A DNA stretch of 64,000 nucleotides from Ornithinimicrobium sp. F0845 (GCF_023015765.1 NZ_JALKAL010000003.1:62001-126000), one strand, 5' to 3'; counted from the first letter of the stretch, positions 41,785 to 50,747 are shown. The notes: a model not told the origin generated them from the letters alone. Numbers and translations are program-made.

Positions 41785-41966
41785 GTTCGCCGAATCTTGT
41801 CAGCGCAGCGGGTCAGACGAGAAGTCCGCATGACAAGAGCGGGGGACCCAAATTAGAGGAACGTGTTGCGTTCCTCGGGGGCGAAGGTTCGGCCCAAGAG
41901 CACTGGGCCATTCCCGGGCAACTCCAGCCCGAGCCCGACAGCTAACCCCGCAGGCGCAGGAGAGGT
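41785..41966 (+). ncRNA. ydaO/yuaA-type c-di-AMP riboswitch
   Basis: The leader has the landmarks of the actinobacterial ydaO motif: TTCGCCGAATCTTGTC near the 5' side, GCGGGGGACCCAAATT in the middle, a variable hairpin (AGAGGAACG/CGTTCCTC), and the 3' block GAGCCCGACAGCTAACCCCG then CAGGCGCAGGAGAGG. These blocks are in the right order and spacing before an NlpC/P60 gene, the usual actinobacterial target. c-di-AMP turns such genes off. Boundaries are approximate. The stretch 41638-41973 holds no protein gene. Confidence 0.83.
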
Positions 41967-41973
41967 AACCCCC

Positions 41974-42876
41974 GTGAAGCGACGCATGCCCGGGCGCCAC
42001 CGCGCCCCAGCCAACCTGCCCCGCCCATTGACCGGAACCGCCACCGTGGCGGCCTCCGGCCTGCTCGTGGCCGCCCTCGGGGCCGCGACCTCCGTGCCCG
42101 CGCCCCGAGCAACAGCCTTCGGTGTCATCGACGCTGATCCCTTCCATGCAGCGGATAGCACGCAACGCCCGGCTGCGGGAGACCAGAGCACGACGAGCTC
42201 TGCTGGCCCGCTCCGGGGGACCACCGAGCCGACCCCGGACGTTCCTGCGCAAGCCGTACCGGCACCGGCCGCTAAAGACGTAGAACAGCACAGCCACTTT
42301 GGCCAGCTCGGCTTCACCGGCGTCACCCCCGAACCAGAACTGGAAACCCCCGTCGCGACCATCACCACTGACAGCGGGCGCGCAGATAGCGAGAACCTGG
42401 ACGGTGCCGGAGCCTCCGCTGGAAGCACGCGCGTTGAGGGTCAATCGGCCAGCCGATCAGAGGCCAGGCCGGAGGCTCCCGCTGAGCCGGTCGCGCCAGC
42501 GGCAGGTCAGGGAGGCGAGGCAGCCATCGCCTGGGCGCAGGCCAACCTGGGGCTGCCCTACAGTTGGGGTTCGAGCAGTGGCGGCGCCTATGACTGCTCC
42601 GGGTTCACCACCGCGGCCTTCCGTGCTGCTGGAATCAGCCTTCCCCACCAGAGCGAGGCCCAGTACCACGCCACAAACCGTGTCCCCCTCTCGGAGATCC
42701 AACGTGGCGACCTGCTGTTCTACAGCAACAACGGCTCCGCATCCGGCATCTTCCACGTGGCGATCTACCTCGGGGACGGACAGGTCATCCACTCCCTTCG
42801 CGACTCCAGCTGGAGCGGCTCCAAGATCAATGGCATCAACTACGCCTCGGGACTGATGGGAGCCGGTCGGCCCTGA
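41974..42876 (+). CDS. Secreted NlpC/P60 peptidoglycan endopeptidase
   Basis: A 300-residue protein. Signal region PLTGTATVAASGLLVAALGA, a long Ala/Pro/Glu-rich linker (50-180), then NlpC/P60: AIAWAQANLGLPYSWGSSSG, GAYDCSGFTTAAFRAAGISL (catalytic Cys), VPLSEIQRGDLLFYSNNG, IFHVAIYLGDGQVIHSLRD (catalytic His, third residue). It cuts peptide bonds in the cell wall. GTG 41974 follows AGGAGAGG. Its leader carries the riboswitch, an MtrA-type box and the ATGAAG repeat, so wall cleavage is under several controls. Confidence 0.9.
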   Translation: MKRRMPGRHRAPANLPRPLTGTATVAASGLLVAALGAATSVPAPRATAFGVIDADPFHAADSTQRPAAGDQSTTSSAGPLRGTTEPTPDVPAQAVPAPAAKDVEQHSHFGQLGFTGVTPEPELETPVATITTDSGRADSENLDGAGASAGSTRVEGQSASRSEARPEAPAEPVAPAAGQGGEAAIAWAQANLGLPYSWGSSSGGAYDCSGFTTAAFRAAGISLPHQSEAQYHATNRVPLSEIQRGDLLFYSNNGSASGIFHVAIYLGDGQVIHSLRDSSWSGSKINGINYASGLMGAGRP

Positions 42877-42916
42877 CCGTGGCTCACCCGGGGTCGGGGA
42901 CGTGTCCGAGTGAGCG

Positions 42917-43120
42917 GTGGCTGTCTTCGCCACCGCCACCTGGCAGGACTCCCTTGGACGGGTGCAGCGCGCCCTGGTCGTTGAGCCCGAGGTGACGGCC
43001 GATGGCGACACGACCGTGACCTTGATCTCAGCAAGGCTCAGCCGGCCAGCGTCACACCGCAACAGGAAGGGCGAGGACAGCAGGCCCCCGGCTCGAGTGT
43101 GGCCTATCACGGGGCGATAG
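42917..43120 (+). CDS. Short hypothetical open frame
   Basis: A 67-residue frame from GTG 42917: MAVFATATWQDSLGRVQRAL then VVEPEVTADGDTTVTLISAR. The N-terminal 42 residues look protein-like; the rest is Arg/Pro-rich. It has no clear ribosome site and no family I recognise. It may be a remnant of a longer gene. Confidence 0.3.
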   Translation: MAVFATATWQDSLGRVQRALVVEPEVTADGDTTVTLISARLSRPASHRNRKGEDSRPPARVWPITGR

Positions 43121-43434
43121 CTCCCCAGATGGCACCGGGGCCCGGCGTAAGGCTCGCGGACCCAGACAACCCCACTTTCGCAACGTCCGACTCTCGGCGG
43201 TTGAGTGATGTCACGCCCCTCCTCGGTAGGCGGCTCCCGTACCCCACTCCCGGCGGTGTGGCCTTGCCCCTGTCGACGGCCCCGACTGTTTCGAGAGCGT
43301 CATAGTGGGCTACTAGAGGTGGAATGCAGCGACGTCGACATTGACGCTGTACAGGTGCTGGTCAGCAACGGCCGCTGCCGCGGACAGCACCGATCGACGC
43401 GGGTAGGTCTACGTTTGCGATGAGACTGTCGCGG
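43121..43434. other. Intergenic stretch, no gene seen
   Basis: This stretch lies between the end of the copper half of the island and the sepH stop. I find no convincing coding frame, hairpin, repeat or attachment-like sequence. It is the right-hand edge of the accessory island. Confidence 0.5.
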
Positions 43435-45165
43435 CTACTTGCGGTCCTTCGCGCCAAACATGATGTCGTCCCAGCTCGGGACGCCCGGGCGCCCGTCCTT
43501 GCGTCGCTTGGCCCCGGGCTGCGACGACTCCTGAGTTGCCTGGGGCGGGTCCTCGGGCTCCTCGCCCGGGGTCCCCCCCTGCTCGGCGCCGTCAGCCGCC
43601 TCGTCGGCCACCTCGCCAGCGTCCTCGTCGCTCGTGTCGACGTCGCTGGTCTCGACGGTGGTGTCGTCGGTGTCGGTGTCGGTGTCGGTGGCGTTGTCGG
43701 CGTCGGTGGTGTCGATCTCACGGGGGGCGACCTGCTCGTCGTCGTTGTCGAACACGAGACTCTCGGCGCCGATCTCAGCGTCGGGCTCGCCTGGCGCAGG
43801 TGCAGCGCTGTCGGTGCTGTCGTCGTCCTCGCTCGCCTGCTCCTCCGAACTCGACAGCTCCTCGTCACCCTCCTCATCACCGTCCTCGTCGTAGTCGTCG
43901 ACGGGCACCTCCTCGGCCGAGGGGTCACCCGGGCCGAAGAGGTCGGACAGTGTCGCCTCCTGGGGCGTCGGGTCTACCTCGTAGTTCTCATCGAAGTCGA
44001 GCTCGACGTCATAGCTGGTAGGGGTGTCGTCGACCGCAGACTTCTTCGCTGCACCCTGTGCGCCGCTCGTGGAGTCGGGGAGGCCGTCGCCGGCACCCTC
44101 GGCCGGCGCGGATCCGCGCGTGGACCCGGACGGGGTCGACTTCCGCCCGGACCGGGCGCGGCCGGACCTGGACCGACCCGCCCTGGCACGCCGAGACGTG
44201 GCATCGCCAGGCGGCACGTCGGTGGTCGCAGTCCTGGCGGCGGCCTCGGGAGCCCCCGGACCAGGCACGTCCTGGTCATCGGTGGGGGACTGGTCACTGG
44301 TGGGGGACTGGGCGTCGGCGGGGGACTGGGCGTCGGCGGGTGATTGGTCGTGGGCGGGGGGTTGGTGATCGGCGGGGGGTTGGTGCTCGGTCGTGGCCTC
44401 GTCGTCGGTCACGTGCTCGAGGGGGAGCACGTCCTCGGAGGTCTGCCCCGGCTCGGCGGCAGTGGGCAGCTCACCGCGCGGGGTGGGCCTCTTGCGCCGG
44501 CTGCGGGTGCGGCTGCGCTCCCGCATGCTCGTCACCAGGTCGACCTCCTCGGAGACCCCGTGGCTGCCCAGGAGCTGCTTGCCGGCCGCGCTGCCGGGAA
44601 GGCTCTGCTCGTCCTCACTCAGCCAGCGGGCCTCGTCGTCCAGGGCTTCCACCGTCCGGTCCGCGGGCTCGAACCGCCACGCCGCCGCGCGCTGGCGCTG
44701 ACCGGCGACGAAGTTGACGACCACCGTCCAGGGGCCGCCCGCGGGCCGCGTCGCGTCCCAGCTGGTGTTGTCGGGGTCCACACCGCGGGCCTCGAGACGC
44801 TCCAGCACCCGGGTCTCCAGCGTCGGGACGACACCCTCCGCCGCGCGCCCTCGCACGTGCGCGGCGCGAGCCAGTCCGGCGACGTGCTCCCGCTCGGCGG
44901 TGATCGGGGCCTCGAAGCGCGCCACCCGCTCGACCGGCCACCCGGTGAGCTCGGCGACCTCGGTGGCGGTCTGTCCCGCGCGGATCATCGCCTGCACGTC
45001 GCGCGGGCTGAGCTGGGCCGCGGGCTGGTCGGCCGCCGGCCCACGGCTGCGCAGCGCGGACCGCAGCCGCTCGTCGATCGGGAGCAGGCGCTCGGTGCCG
45101 TCGGGCGCCGACAGGACCAGGTGTTGACCGTCCTCATGGACAGCAGTGAACTGCAGCTGCTCCAT
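43435..45165 (-). CDS. sepH: SepH-type septation protein (DUF3071)
   Basis: A 576-residue protein. The conserved N-terminal domain: LQFTAVHEDGQHLVLSAPDG, PRDVQAMIRAGQTATEVAEL then TGWPVERVARFEAPITAERE (HTH), RWLSEDEQSLPGS. The conserved tail is RPGVPSWDDIMFGAK. Between lies a very long acidic linker with Asp/Thr runs and DHQPPADHQPPA-type repeats (about 44285-44390). SepH binds FtsZ through its tail and promotes septum assembly. AGGAGAGG precedes ATG 45165. The linker is longer than I recall for SepH. Confidence 0.88.
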   Translation of the reverse strand: MEQLQFTAVHEDGQHLVLSAPDGTERLLPIDERLRSALRSRGPAADQPAAQLSPRDVQAMIRAGQTATEVAELTGWPVERVARFEAPITAEREHVAGLARAAHVRGRAAEGVVPTLETRVLERLEARGVDPDNTSWDATRPAGGPWTVVVNFVAGQRQRAAAWRFEPADRTVEALDDEARWLSEDEQSLPGSAAGKQLLGSHGVSEEVDLVTSMRERSRTRSRRKRPTPRGELPTAAEPGQTSEDVLPLEHVTDDEATTEHQPPADHQPPAHDQSPADAQSPADAQSPTSDQSPTDDQDVPGPGAPEAAARTATTDVPPGDATSRRARAGRSRSGRARSGRKSTPSGSTRGSAPAEGAGDGLPDSTSGAQGAAKKSAVDDTPTSYDVELDFDENYEVDPTPQEATLSDLFGPGDPSAEEVPVDDYDEDGDEEGDEELSSSEEQASEDDDSTDSAAPAPGEPDAEIGAESLVFDNDDEQVAPREIDTTDADNATDTDTDTDDTTVETSDVDTSDEDAGEVADEAADGAEQGGTPGEEPEDPPQATQESSQPGAKRRKDGRPGVPSWDDIMFGAKDRK

Positions 45166-45265
45166 CTGCCTCTCCTCACATCGGACCTGTGCGGACGACT
45201 GTGCCACTTCTCACCCCACCTCAGCATGAGGCCACGCCGCTGACCGGGCTACCTTAGGCAGAACC

Positions 45266-45940
45266 ATGGTGATCCAGGATTCCGACCTCCAGCTGCTGCT
45301 CGACATCCTCGGGGTCTTCGTCTTCGCTCTCTCCGGCGGATTGGTCGGCGTCCGCAAGGGCCTGGACCTGGTCGGCATCGTGGTGCTGGCCTGGGTCGCC
45401 GGGCTCGGCGGCGGCATCATCCGCGACGTCTTCCTCGGCGACGTCCCGCCGGTCGGGATTAGCGACTGGCGCCTGTTCGCCCCGACGCTGACCGCCGGGC
45501 TGGTCACCTTCCTGTGGTACCGCACCCTGCGCGAGCGGCTCCGCCTGCGACCCGGGTCCCGCGCCAGGGTGCTCGGCTACTCGGTGCGCGTGCTGGACGC
45601 CTGCGGGCTGGCCCTCTTCGCGGTCAGCGGCTCGCTGAAGGCGCTGGACTTCAACGCCGGCGCCCTGGCCGCCATCTCCCTCGGAGTCATCACGGCGGTC
45701 GGGGGAGGAGCGCTGCGCGATGTGCTCGCGGGACAGGTCCCCGAGGTGCTTCGCCGAGAGCTGTATGCCGTGCCCGCCCTGGTCGGTGCGATCCTGATCG
45801 TGGTCGCCGACGGGCAGGGCTTCCTCACCACCCCACTCATCTGGGGCGCCGTCGCGCTGGTCTTCCTCATCCGGATGACCGCCGTCGCCCTGGACCTCAA
45901 CGCCCCCACCGCTCTGCGCACGACAGGAGACAGCAGATGA
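45266..45940 (+). CDS. TRIC-family cation channel (UPF0126)
   Basis: A 224-residue membrane protein with about seven helices in two similar halves: LLLDILGVFVFALSGGLVGV, VLAWVAGLGGGIIRDVFLGD, then VLDACGLALFAVSGSLKALD and LGVITAVGGGALRDVLAGQV. The repeated (A/F)xSG and GGG.(I/L)RD motifs are those of prokaryotic TRIC K+ channels. It diverges from sepH and overlaps the ferrochelatase by ATGA. Confidence 0.87.
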   Translation: MVIQDSDLQLLLDILGVFVFALSGGLVGVRKGLDLVGIVVLAWVAGLGGGIIRDVFLGDVPPVGISDWRLFAPTLTAGLVTFLWYRTLRERLRLRPGSRARVLGYSVRVLDACGLALFAVSGSLKALDFNAGALAAISLGVITAVGGGALRDVLAGQVPEVLRRELYAVPALVGAILIVVADGQGFLTTPLIWGAVALVFLIRMTAVALDLNAPTALRTTGDSR

Positions 45941-47217
45941 GCAACCCGATCGCCGACCCCACCGACCCCGGCGAGCCCACCACCCCCGCACAGCCCACGA
46001 ACGCCGGTCAGGGGGAGGCCGACCACGCACCCACCGCAGGGGAGACGCAGCCTGGCGAGTCGGCATACTCCCACGAGTCCCTCGCCGAGCTGGAGCGGGA
46101 GGTGAGCACGGAGCGCTCCACGGAGACGGAGCCGTATGACGCGGTCGTGCTCGTCAGCTTCGGCGGACCGGAGGCGCCCGAGGAGGTCATGCCCTTCCTG
46201 CGGAGGGTCACCCGGGGACGCGGCATCCCGGACGAGCGGTTGGCGGAGGTGGCCGAGCACTACCACGCCTTCGGCGGCAAGAGCCCGATCAACGACCAGA
46301 ACCGGGCGCTGCTGGCGGCCCTGGGTGAGGAGTTCGCGCGCCGCGACATCAGCACCCCGCTGCTGTGGGGCAACCGCAACTCCGAGCCGTTCCTCACCGA
46401 CGTGCTGCGCGGCGCGGCCGAGGAGGGGATGACGCGTGTCCTGGCGGTCACGACGAGCGCCTACTCCTCCTACAGCTCCTGCCGGCAGTACCGCGAGGAC
46501 ATCGCCGAGTCGATCAACGAGCTCACCGAGGAGGGCTCGCCGGTGCGGGTCGACAAGATCCGGCAGTACTGGAACCACCCCGGGTTCTCCTCCACCAACG
46601 CGAGGCTGGTGACCGAGGCGGCCCGGCAGGTGAGGGACTCCTCCGGGGTGCTGCCGCACCTGGTGTTCGTGACCCACTCGATCCCGGACGCCATGGACGA
46701 CACCTCCGGCCCCGGGGACGGCGACGGCAACGTCTACAGCGCCCAGCACCTGGCGCTGACGCGGGCGATCACCGACGAGGCCCGGGCGACCCTGGGGGAG
46801 GAACTGGTCGGCGAACTGACCTACTGCTCCCGCTCGGGCCCGCCCACCCAGCCCTGGCTGGAGCCGGACGTCAACGACCGGCTGCGCGAGCTGGCCGCCG
46901 AGGGCGTCACCCACGTGGTGCTGGCCCCGATCGGGTTCGTCTCCGACCACATGGAGGTCGTCTTCGACCTGGACACCGAGGCCCAGGAGACCGCGGGCGA
47001 GGTCGGGATCCAGGTGCTGCGGGTGCCGACCGTGGGGATCGACCCACAGTTCGTCTCCGGGCTCGTCGACCTGGTGACGGAGCGCGCCGCGCAGGCGCGA
47101 GGGGAGTCCCCAGAGCGACCGGCGTGGCCCGTCAGCGAGCCGTGGCCGTCGGTCTGCGCACCCGGTTGCTGCCCCAATCTGCGGGTCGCCAAGCCGGCCG
47201 CCTGCGGGTCGGACTGA
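45937..47217 (+). CDS. hemH: Ferrochelatase (coproporphyrin type)
   Basis: A 426-residue ferrochelatase: YDAVVLVSFGGPEAPEEVMP, HYHAFGGKSPINDQNRALLA, LLWGNRNSEPFLTDVLRGAA, VTHSIPDAMDD with the metal-inserting His region, VLAPIGFVSDHMEVVFDLDT. In actinobacteria it inserts iron into coproporphyrin III. The cysteine-rich tail (SVCAPGCCPNLR) and SSCRQY suit the [2Fe-2S] cluster of actinobacterial enzymes. The first ~65 residues are a disordered extension not typical of the family. CAGGAGA precedes ATG 45937. Confidence 0.9.
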   Translation: MSNPIADPTDPGEPTTPAQPTNAGQGEADHAPTAGETQPGESAYSHESLAELEREVSTERSTETEPYDAVVLVSFGGPEAPEEVMPFLRRVTRGRGIPDERLAEVAEHYHAFGGKSPINDQNRALLAALGEEFARRDISTPLLWGNRNSEPFLTDVLRGAAEEGMTRVLAVTTSAYSSYSSCRQYREDIAESINELTEEGSPVRVDKIRQYWNHPGFSSTNARLVTEAARQVRDSSGVLPHLVFVTHSIPDAMDDTSGPGDGDGNVYSAQHLALTRAITDEARATLGEELVGELTYCSRSGPPTQPWLEPDVNDRLRELAAEGVTHVVLAPIGFVSDHMEVVFDLDTEAQETAGEVGIQVLRVPTVGIDPQFVSGLVDLVTERAAQARGESPERPAWPVSEPWPSVCAPGCCPNLRVAKPAACGSD

Positions 47218-47450
47218 CCCCCGGTTCGACGCGGGCACCCGACATACGGCACAATCCCCGCGAACACCAGCGTTTTCGGTGTCCCAGCCGGTGTGGCAGC
47301 GTCGCCGTGCCACGGCTGGTCCGGACCCGGGAAACCGGTGCCCGGGTTCGGGCACAAAACCGGCACGTCCGGCGTTCACACCGAGACAATTCGCACATCG
47401 CAGGATCAGCCAGACCCTGCGACACCAGCTCGAGAGAGGAGAGGATCGTC

Positions 47451-47750
47451 ATGGCCACCGACTACGACGCCCCTCGCAAGTCCGAGGACGACATCAGTGA
47501 AGACTCTCTGGAGGAGCTGAAGGCACGGCGGGCGGACAAGAGTTCCTCCAGCGTCGACGTCGACGAGACCGAGCACGCTGAGGGGTTCGAGCTCCCGGGG
47601 GCAGACCTGTCGGGTGAGGAGTTGTCGGTGCGGGTGCTCCCGCGCCAGGCCGACGAGTTCACCTGCTCGCGCTGCTTCCTCGTGCACCACCGCAGCCAGC
47701 TCGCCAAGGAGGTCGGGGGACTGCCGGTCTGCACCGAGTGCGCGGCCTGA
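47451..47750 (+). CDS. DUF4193 zinc-ribbon-like protein
   Basis: A 99-residue conserved actinobacterial protein: MATDYDAPRKSEDDISEDSL, EELKARRADKSSSSVDVDET, and a C-terminal CSRCFLVHHRSQLA...VCTECAA with two CxxC pairs for zinc. Function unknown. AGAGGAGAGG lies upstream, and the 233-base gap before it probably holds its promoter. Confidence 0.87.
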   Translation: MATDYDAPRKSEDDISEDSLEELKARRADKSSSSVDVDETEHAEGFELPGADLSGEELSVRVLPRQADEFTCSRCFLVHHRSQLAKEVGGLPVCTECAA

Positions 47751-47792
47751 CCCTGACGGGGTACCCATGTTGTGCGGGTACCCTCTGACCAC

Positions 47793-48281
47793 GTGACCAC
47801 CCAATCTGTCCCGGTGCTGCTGCACCGGCTCGACGACGCCCTGCCGGTGCCCGGCAGGGCGCACGCGGGTGATGCCGGCGTGGACCTGTATGCCCGCGAG
47901 GACGTCACGCTGGCCCCGGGCCAGCGTGCGCTCGTGGGGACGGGTGTCGCGATCGCGCTGCCCGACGGGTACGCCGCCTTCACGCATCCGCGCTCGGGCC
48001 TGGCCGCGCGGCACGGCATCACCATCGTCAACGCACCCGGCACGATCGACGCCGGCTACCGCGGCGAGATCATGATCAACCTGCTCAACACCGACGCCAC
48101 GGCACCGTTCACGGTGCGGCGTGGCGACCGGATCGCCCAGCTGATCGTGCAGCCGGTCTCCGTGGTCGCGTTCACCGAGGTCAGTGCGCTGCCCGGCAGC
48201 GACCGCGGCACCAGCGGGCACGGGGCCTCCGGCGGGTTCGGGCTCGCCACCACCACGACCACCACGATTGAGAAGGACTGA
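47793..48281 (+). CDS. dut: dUTP diphosphatase
   Basis: A 162-residue trimeric dUTPase, which hydrolyses dUTP to dUMP and keeps uracil out of DNA. Motifs: [20 protein letters not shown] (1), [20 protein letters not shown] (2), [16 protein letters not shown] (3), [14 protein letters not shown] (4), and [16 protein letters not shown] (5). The tail adds a Thr-rich run ([11 protein letters not shown]). GTG 47793 is preferred; TACCCT lies 8 bases before it. Confidence 0.93.
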   Translation: MTTQSVPVLLHRLDDALPVPGRAHAGDAGVDLYAREDVTLAPGQRALVGTGVAIALPDGYAAFTHPRSGLAARHGITIVNAPGTIDAGYRGEIMINLLNTDATAPFTVRRGDRIAQLIVQPVSVVAFTEVSALPGSDRGTSGHGASGGFGLATTTTTTIEKD

Positions 48282-48286
48282 GCCGC

Positions 48287-49144
48287 GTGGGCATCTTCGG
48301 CCGCAGCAAGAAGAACCAGACCGACGAGCCGGTCGAGGACACCGGCCCGGTCAAGCCGGAGGGGGAGCCGGGGGTCGACCGGGACTGGGAGCGTGTCTTC
48401 GACGGTCCCTACGACGCCTCCGAGCGCACCGAGCTGAACGGGCGGATCGACCTGGGGTCGCTGCGCGTCCCGGCCGTCCCGGGCATGGAGATGCGGCTGG
48501 ACGTTGAGAAGGAGTCCTCCAAGATCATCGGGCTGACCTGCACGATCCAGGGCTCCAAGCTGCAGCTCCAGGCGTTCGCCGCACCGCGCAGCGAAGGCCT
48601 GTGGGACGACATCCGCCAGGGACTGGCCGAGGGCGTCAAGTCTGCCGGGGGGTCCTCGACGATCGACAGCAAGGGCGTGATGGGCAAGGAACTGCTTGCC
48701 CGGGTGCCCGGCCAGGACGCCTCCGGGCGGGTCGCGTTCGCGACCAACCGGTTCATCGGGATCGACGGGCCCCGGTGGTTCCTCCGTGCCGTGATCAACG
48801 GCCCGGCCGCCACCGAGGGCAAGCAGCTGGACGTGGTCCGCAAGTTCCTCCGCCAGGTCGTGGTGGACCGTGGCACCGACCCGCGTCCGCCGCGGGAGGT
48901 GCTCGCGCTCACCGCCCCCAAGGGTGTCCTGGAGGAGGCGGCCCGTCGCCGCGCCGCCGCCCGGGCCGCTACCGCCGCGAAGGGTGTGGCCAGCGGTGCC
49001 GCGTCGCAGGGCGCTGCGGGCAGCGCCGGGGCCGCGGGGACTGCTGCCGGCGGGACTGCTGCAGGGGGGACTGCTGCAGGCGGGGTCACCCCCGAGGGGG
49101 CCGCCGACCGAGGATCGGCCGACGGGACGGGGTCGGACACCTGA
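48287..49144 (+). CDS. DUF3710 protein
   Basis: A 285-residue conserved actinobacterial protein: MGIFGRSKKNQTDEPVEDTG, RIDLGSLRVPAVPGMEMRLD, LQAFAAPRSEGLWDDIRQGL, FIGIDGPRWFLRAVINGPAA. Function unknown. Its tail is an Ala/Gly repeat (AAGGTAAGGTAAGG), encoded by near-identical 15-bp units around 49040-49085. GTG start five bases after dut; stop overlaps the next ATG. Confidence 0.87.
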   Translation: MGIFGRSKKNQTDEPVEDTGPVKPEGEPGVDRDWERVFDGPYDASERTELNGRIDLGSLRVPAVPGMEMRLDVEKESSKIIGLTCTIQGSKLQLQAFAAPRSEGLWDDIRQGLAEGVKSAGGSSTIDSKGVMGKELLARVPGQDASGRVAFATNRFIGIDGPRWFLRAVINGPAATEGKQLDVVRKFLRQVVVDRGTDPRPPREVLALTAPKGVLEEAARRRAAARAATAAKGVASGAASQGAAGSAGAAGTAAGGTAAGGTAAGGVTPEGAADRGSADGTGSDT

Positions 49145-49506
49145 TGGGTCTGCGGGAGACACTCGACACCCTCGGCCTCGACCAGTCCGAGCTGGAGGCG
49201 CAGGAGGTCGCGGCCGAGTGCGCGCGCCCCGGCTGCACCCGGATCGCCGACCTGACGCCCCGGGCCCAGGCCTCGGTGACCGGCACCGTGCACAGCGTGG
49301 CCGTGCTCCCGGCGGGTCAGCCACCCGAGCTGCGCGTGGAACTCTATGACGGCACCGGGATCATCGACGTGGTCTGGCTCGGTCGCCGCGCCATCGAGGG
49401 GATCGGCCCCGGCACCTACCTCACGCTGACCGGCCGGGTGACCCTGGTCGATGGCCGCCGCACGATCTTCAACCCCGGCTACGAGATGTTGCCCGGCCAT
49501 GTCTGA
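49144..49506 (+). CDS. OB-fold nucleic-acid-binding protein
   Basis: A 120-residue OB-fold protein: LTPRAQASVTGTVHSVAVLP, PELRVELYDGTGIIDVVWLG, LTLTGRVTLVDGRRTIFNPG. This is the tRNA-anticodon-like OB fold kept between DUF3710 and DUF3159 in actinobacteria. Overlaps both neighbours by 1-8 bases. Confidence 0.87.
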   Translation: MGLRETLDTLGLDQSELEAQEVAAECARPGCTRIADLTPRAQASVTGTVHSVAVLPAGQPPELRVELYDGTGIIDVVWLGRRAIEGIGPGTYLTLTGRVTLVDGRRTIFNPGYEMLPGHV

Positions 49507-50185
49507 GCAGGAGACCGGGGCGGCCGCCGAACGCGAGGTCGACGCCGTCCAGACGGTCGAGCAGGTCATCCGTCACCGCGTCTCCGACGTGCTGGGCGGG
49601 TGGTACGGCTCGCTGGAGACGGCGCTGCCCACCGTCGCCTTCGTGGTGCTGTGGCTGATCCGCGACGAGGTCCGTCCCGCGCTGTATGCCGCGGCGGCGG
49701 TGGCGATCATCCTGCTCGGGATCCGCCTCTACATCGGTGGCTCGGTGCGCTTCGTGCTCACCTCCCTGTTCGCCACCGCGATCGCGGCCTTCTTCGCGCT
49801 GCGCTCAGGACAGGCCGAGGACGCCTTCCTGCCCGGCATCATCACCTCCGCGGCGTATGGCGTGGCGATGGTGGTCTCCATCGTGACCCGCTGGCCGGCG
49901 GTGGGCTTCATCGTGGCCGCCGGCGACCCGCAGTTCGCGGAGCGACCGACCGCCTGGCACCGGGACAGCGCGCTGGTCCGCGTCTGCTCCCGGTTGACCT
50001 GGGTGCTGGTCGTCCTCTTCGCCGTGCGGGTGGGTCTGATGCTGCCGCTCTACCTGGCCGGGGAGGTCGCCTGGCTCGGCGTCGCCAAGATCGCGCTCGG
50101 CTGGCCCGCCTACCTGGTGGCGATCGTCGTCATGGGCCTCATGCTGGCCACCGGACGGACCCCCGTGCAGGAGACGACCGAGTAG
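49499..50185 (+). CDS. DUF3159 membrane protein
   Basis: A 228-residue protein with five or six helices: LPTVAFVVLWLIRDEVRPAL, FVLTSLFATAIAAFFALRSG, AEDAFLPGIITSAAYGVAMV, LTWVLVVLFAVRVGLMLPLY. This is the conserved actinobacterial DUF3159 family, function unknown. It starts at ATG 49499, inside the end of the OB-fold gene. Confidence 0.87.
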   Translation: MSEQETGAAAEREVDAVQTVEQVIRHRVSDVLGGWYGSLETALPTVAFVVLWLIRDEVRPALYAAAAVAIILLGIRLYIGGSVRFVLTSLFATAIAAFFALRSGQAEDAFLPGIITSAAYGVAMVVSIVTRWPAVGFIVAAGDPQFAERPTAWHRDSALVRVCSRLTWVLVVLFAVRVGLMLPLYLAGEVAWLGVAKIALGWPAYLVAIVVMGLMLATGRTPVQETTE

Positions 50186-50189
50186 CAGG

Positions 50190-50747
50190 TCAGCGGGTGC
50201 GGTAGCACGCGTGGATCAGCCCGCTGTCGAAGGCACGCTGCGCGACGAGCTCCAGGTCCAGACGAACCCCGTCGGGGAAGAAGCGCGTGCCGCCACCGAC
50301 AACGCTCGTGGTCATGAACAGGTGGTACTCGTCCACCAGCCCGGCCCTGATCGCCTGGGACGCGAGCGTCGGCCCGTCGATCGTGAGGTCGCCGTCGGCC
50401 TCGTCCTTGAGCCTGCGCACGGCGTCCGGGTCGAAGTCCCGCTCGATCCTGGTCCTCGCGCTGGTCACCGACTCAAGGGTGGTGGAGTAGACGATCTTGT
50501 CCGCCGCCTGCCAGTCGCGGGCGTAGTCGACGATGTGCGGTGGTGCGTCCGGCAGGGTGTGCGCGGTCTCCCAGAAGACCATCGTCTCGTACATCCGCCG
50601 GCCGTAGAGGAAGGTCTTCACGGGGCGGAACAGGTCACCGATGTAGGTGTGCACCTCCGGGTCCTCCGCTCCGGCGCCGAGATCGCCCTCCGCCGCCGCG
50701 GCATACCCGTCGAGCGAGGTGATCATGCCGTAGATGAGCTTGGCCAT
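50190..50747 (-). CDS. Dihydrofolate-reductase-family (RibD C-terminal) protein
   Basis: A 185-residue DHFR/RibD-fold protein: LIYGMITSLDGYAAAAEGDL, FLYGRRMYETMVFWETA, IVYSTTLESVTSARTRIERD, DLTIDGPTLASQAIRAGLVD then EYHLFMTTSVVGGGTRFFP. NADPH-dependent reduction is typical of the fold, substrate unknown. Convergent with DUF3159. Confidence 0.85.
   Translation of the reverse strand: MAKLIYGMITSLDGYAAAAEGDLGAGAEDPEVHTYIGDLFRPVKTFLYGRRMYETMVFWETAHTLPDAPPHIVDYARDWQAADKIVYSTTLESVTSARTRIERDFDPDAVRRLKDEADGDLTIDGPTLASQAIRAGLVDEYHLFMTTSVVGGGTRFFPDGVRLDLELVAQRAFDSGLIHACYRTR

Noticed and set aside
47759-47784. Two GGGTACCC palindromes before dut as a regulatory site
   Set aside because: The second overlaps the likely -10, but 8-bp KpnI-like palindromes are common in such DNA and no regulator is suggested.
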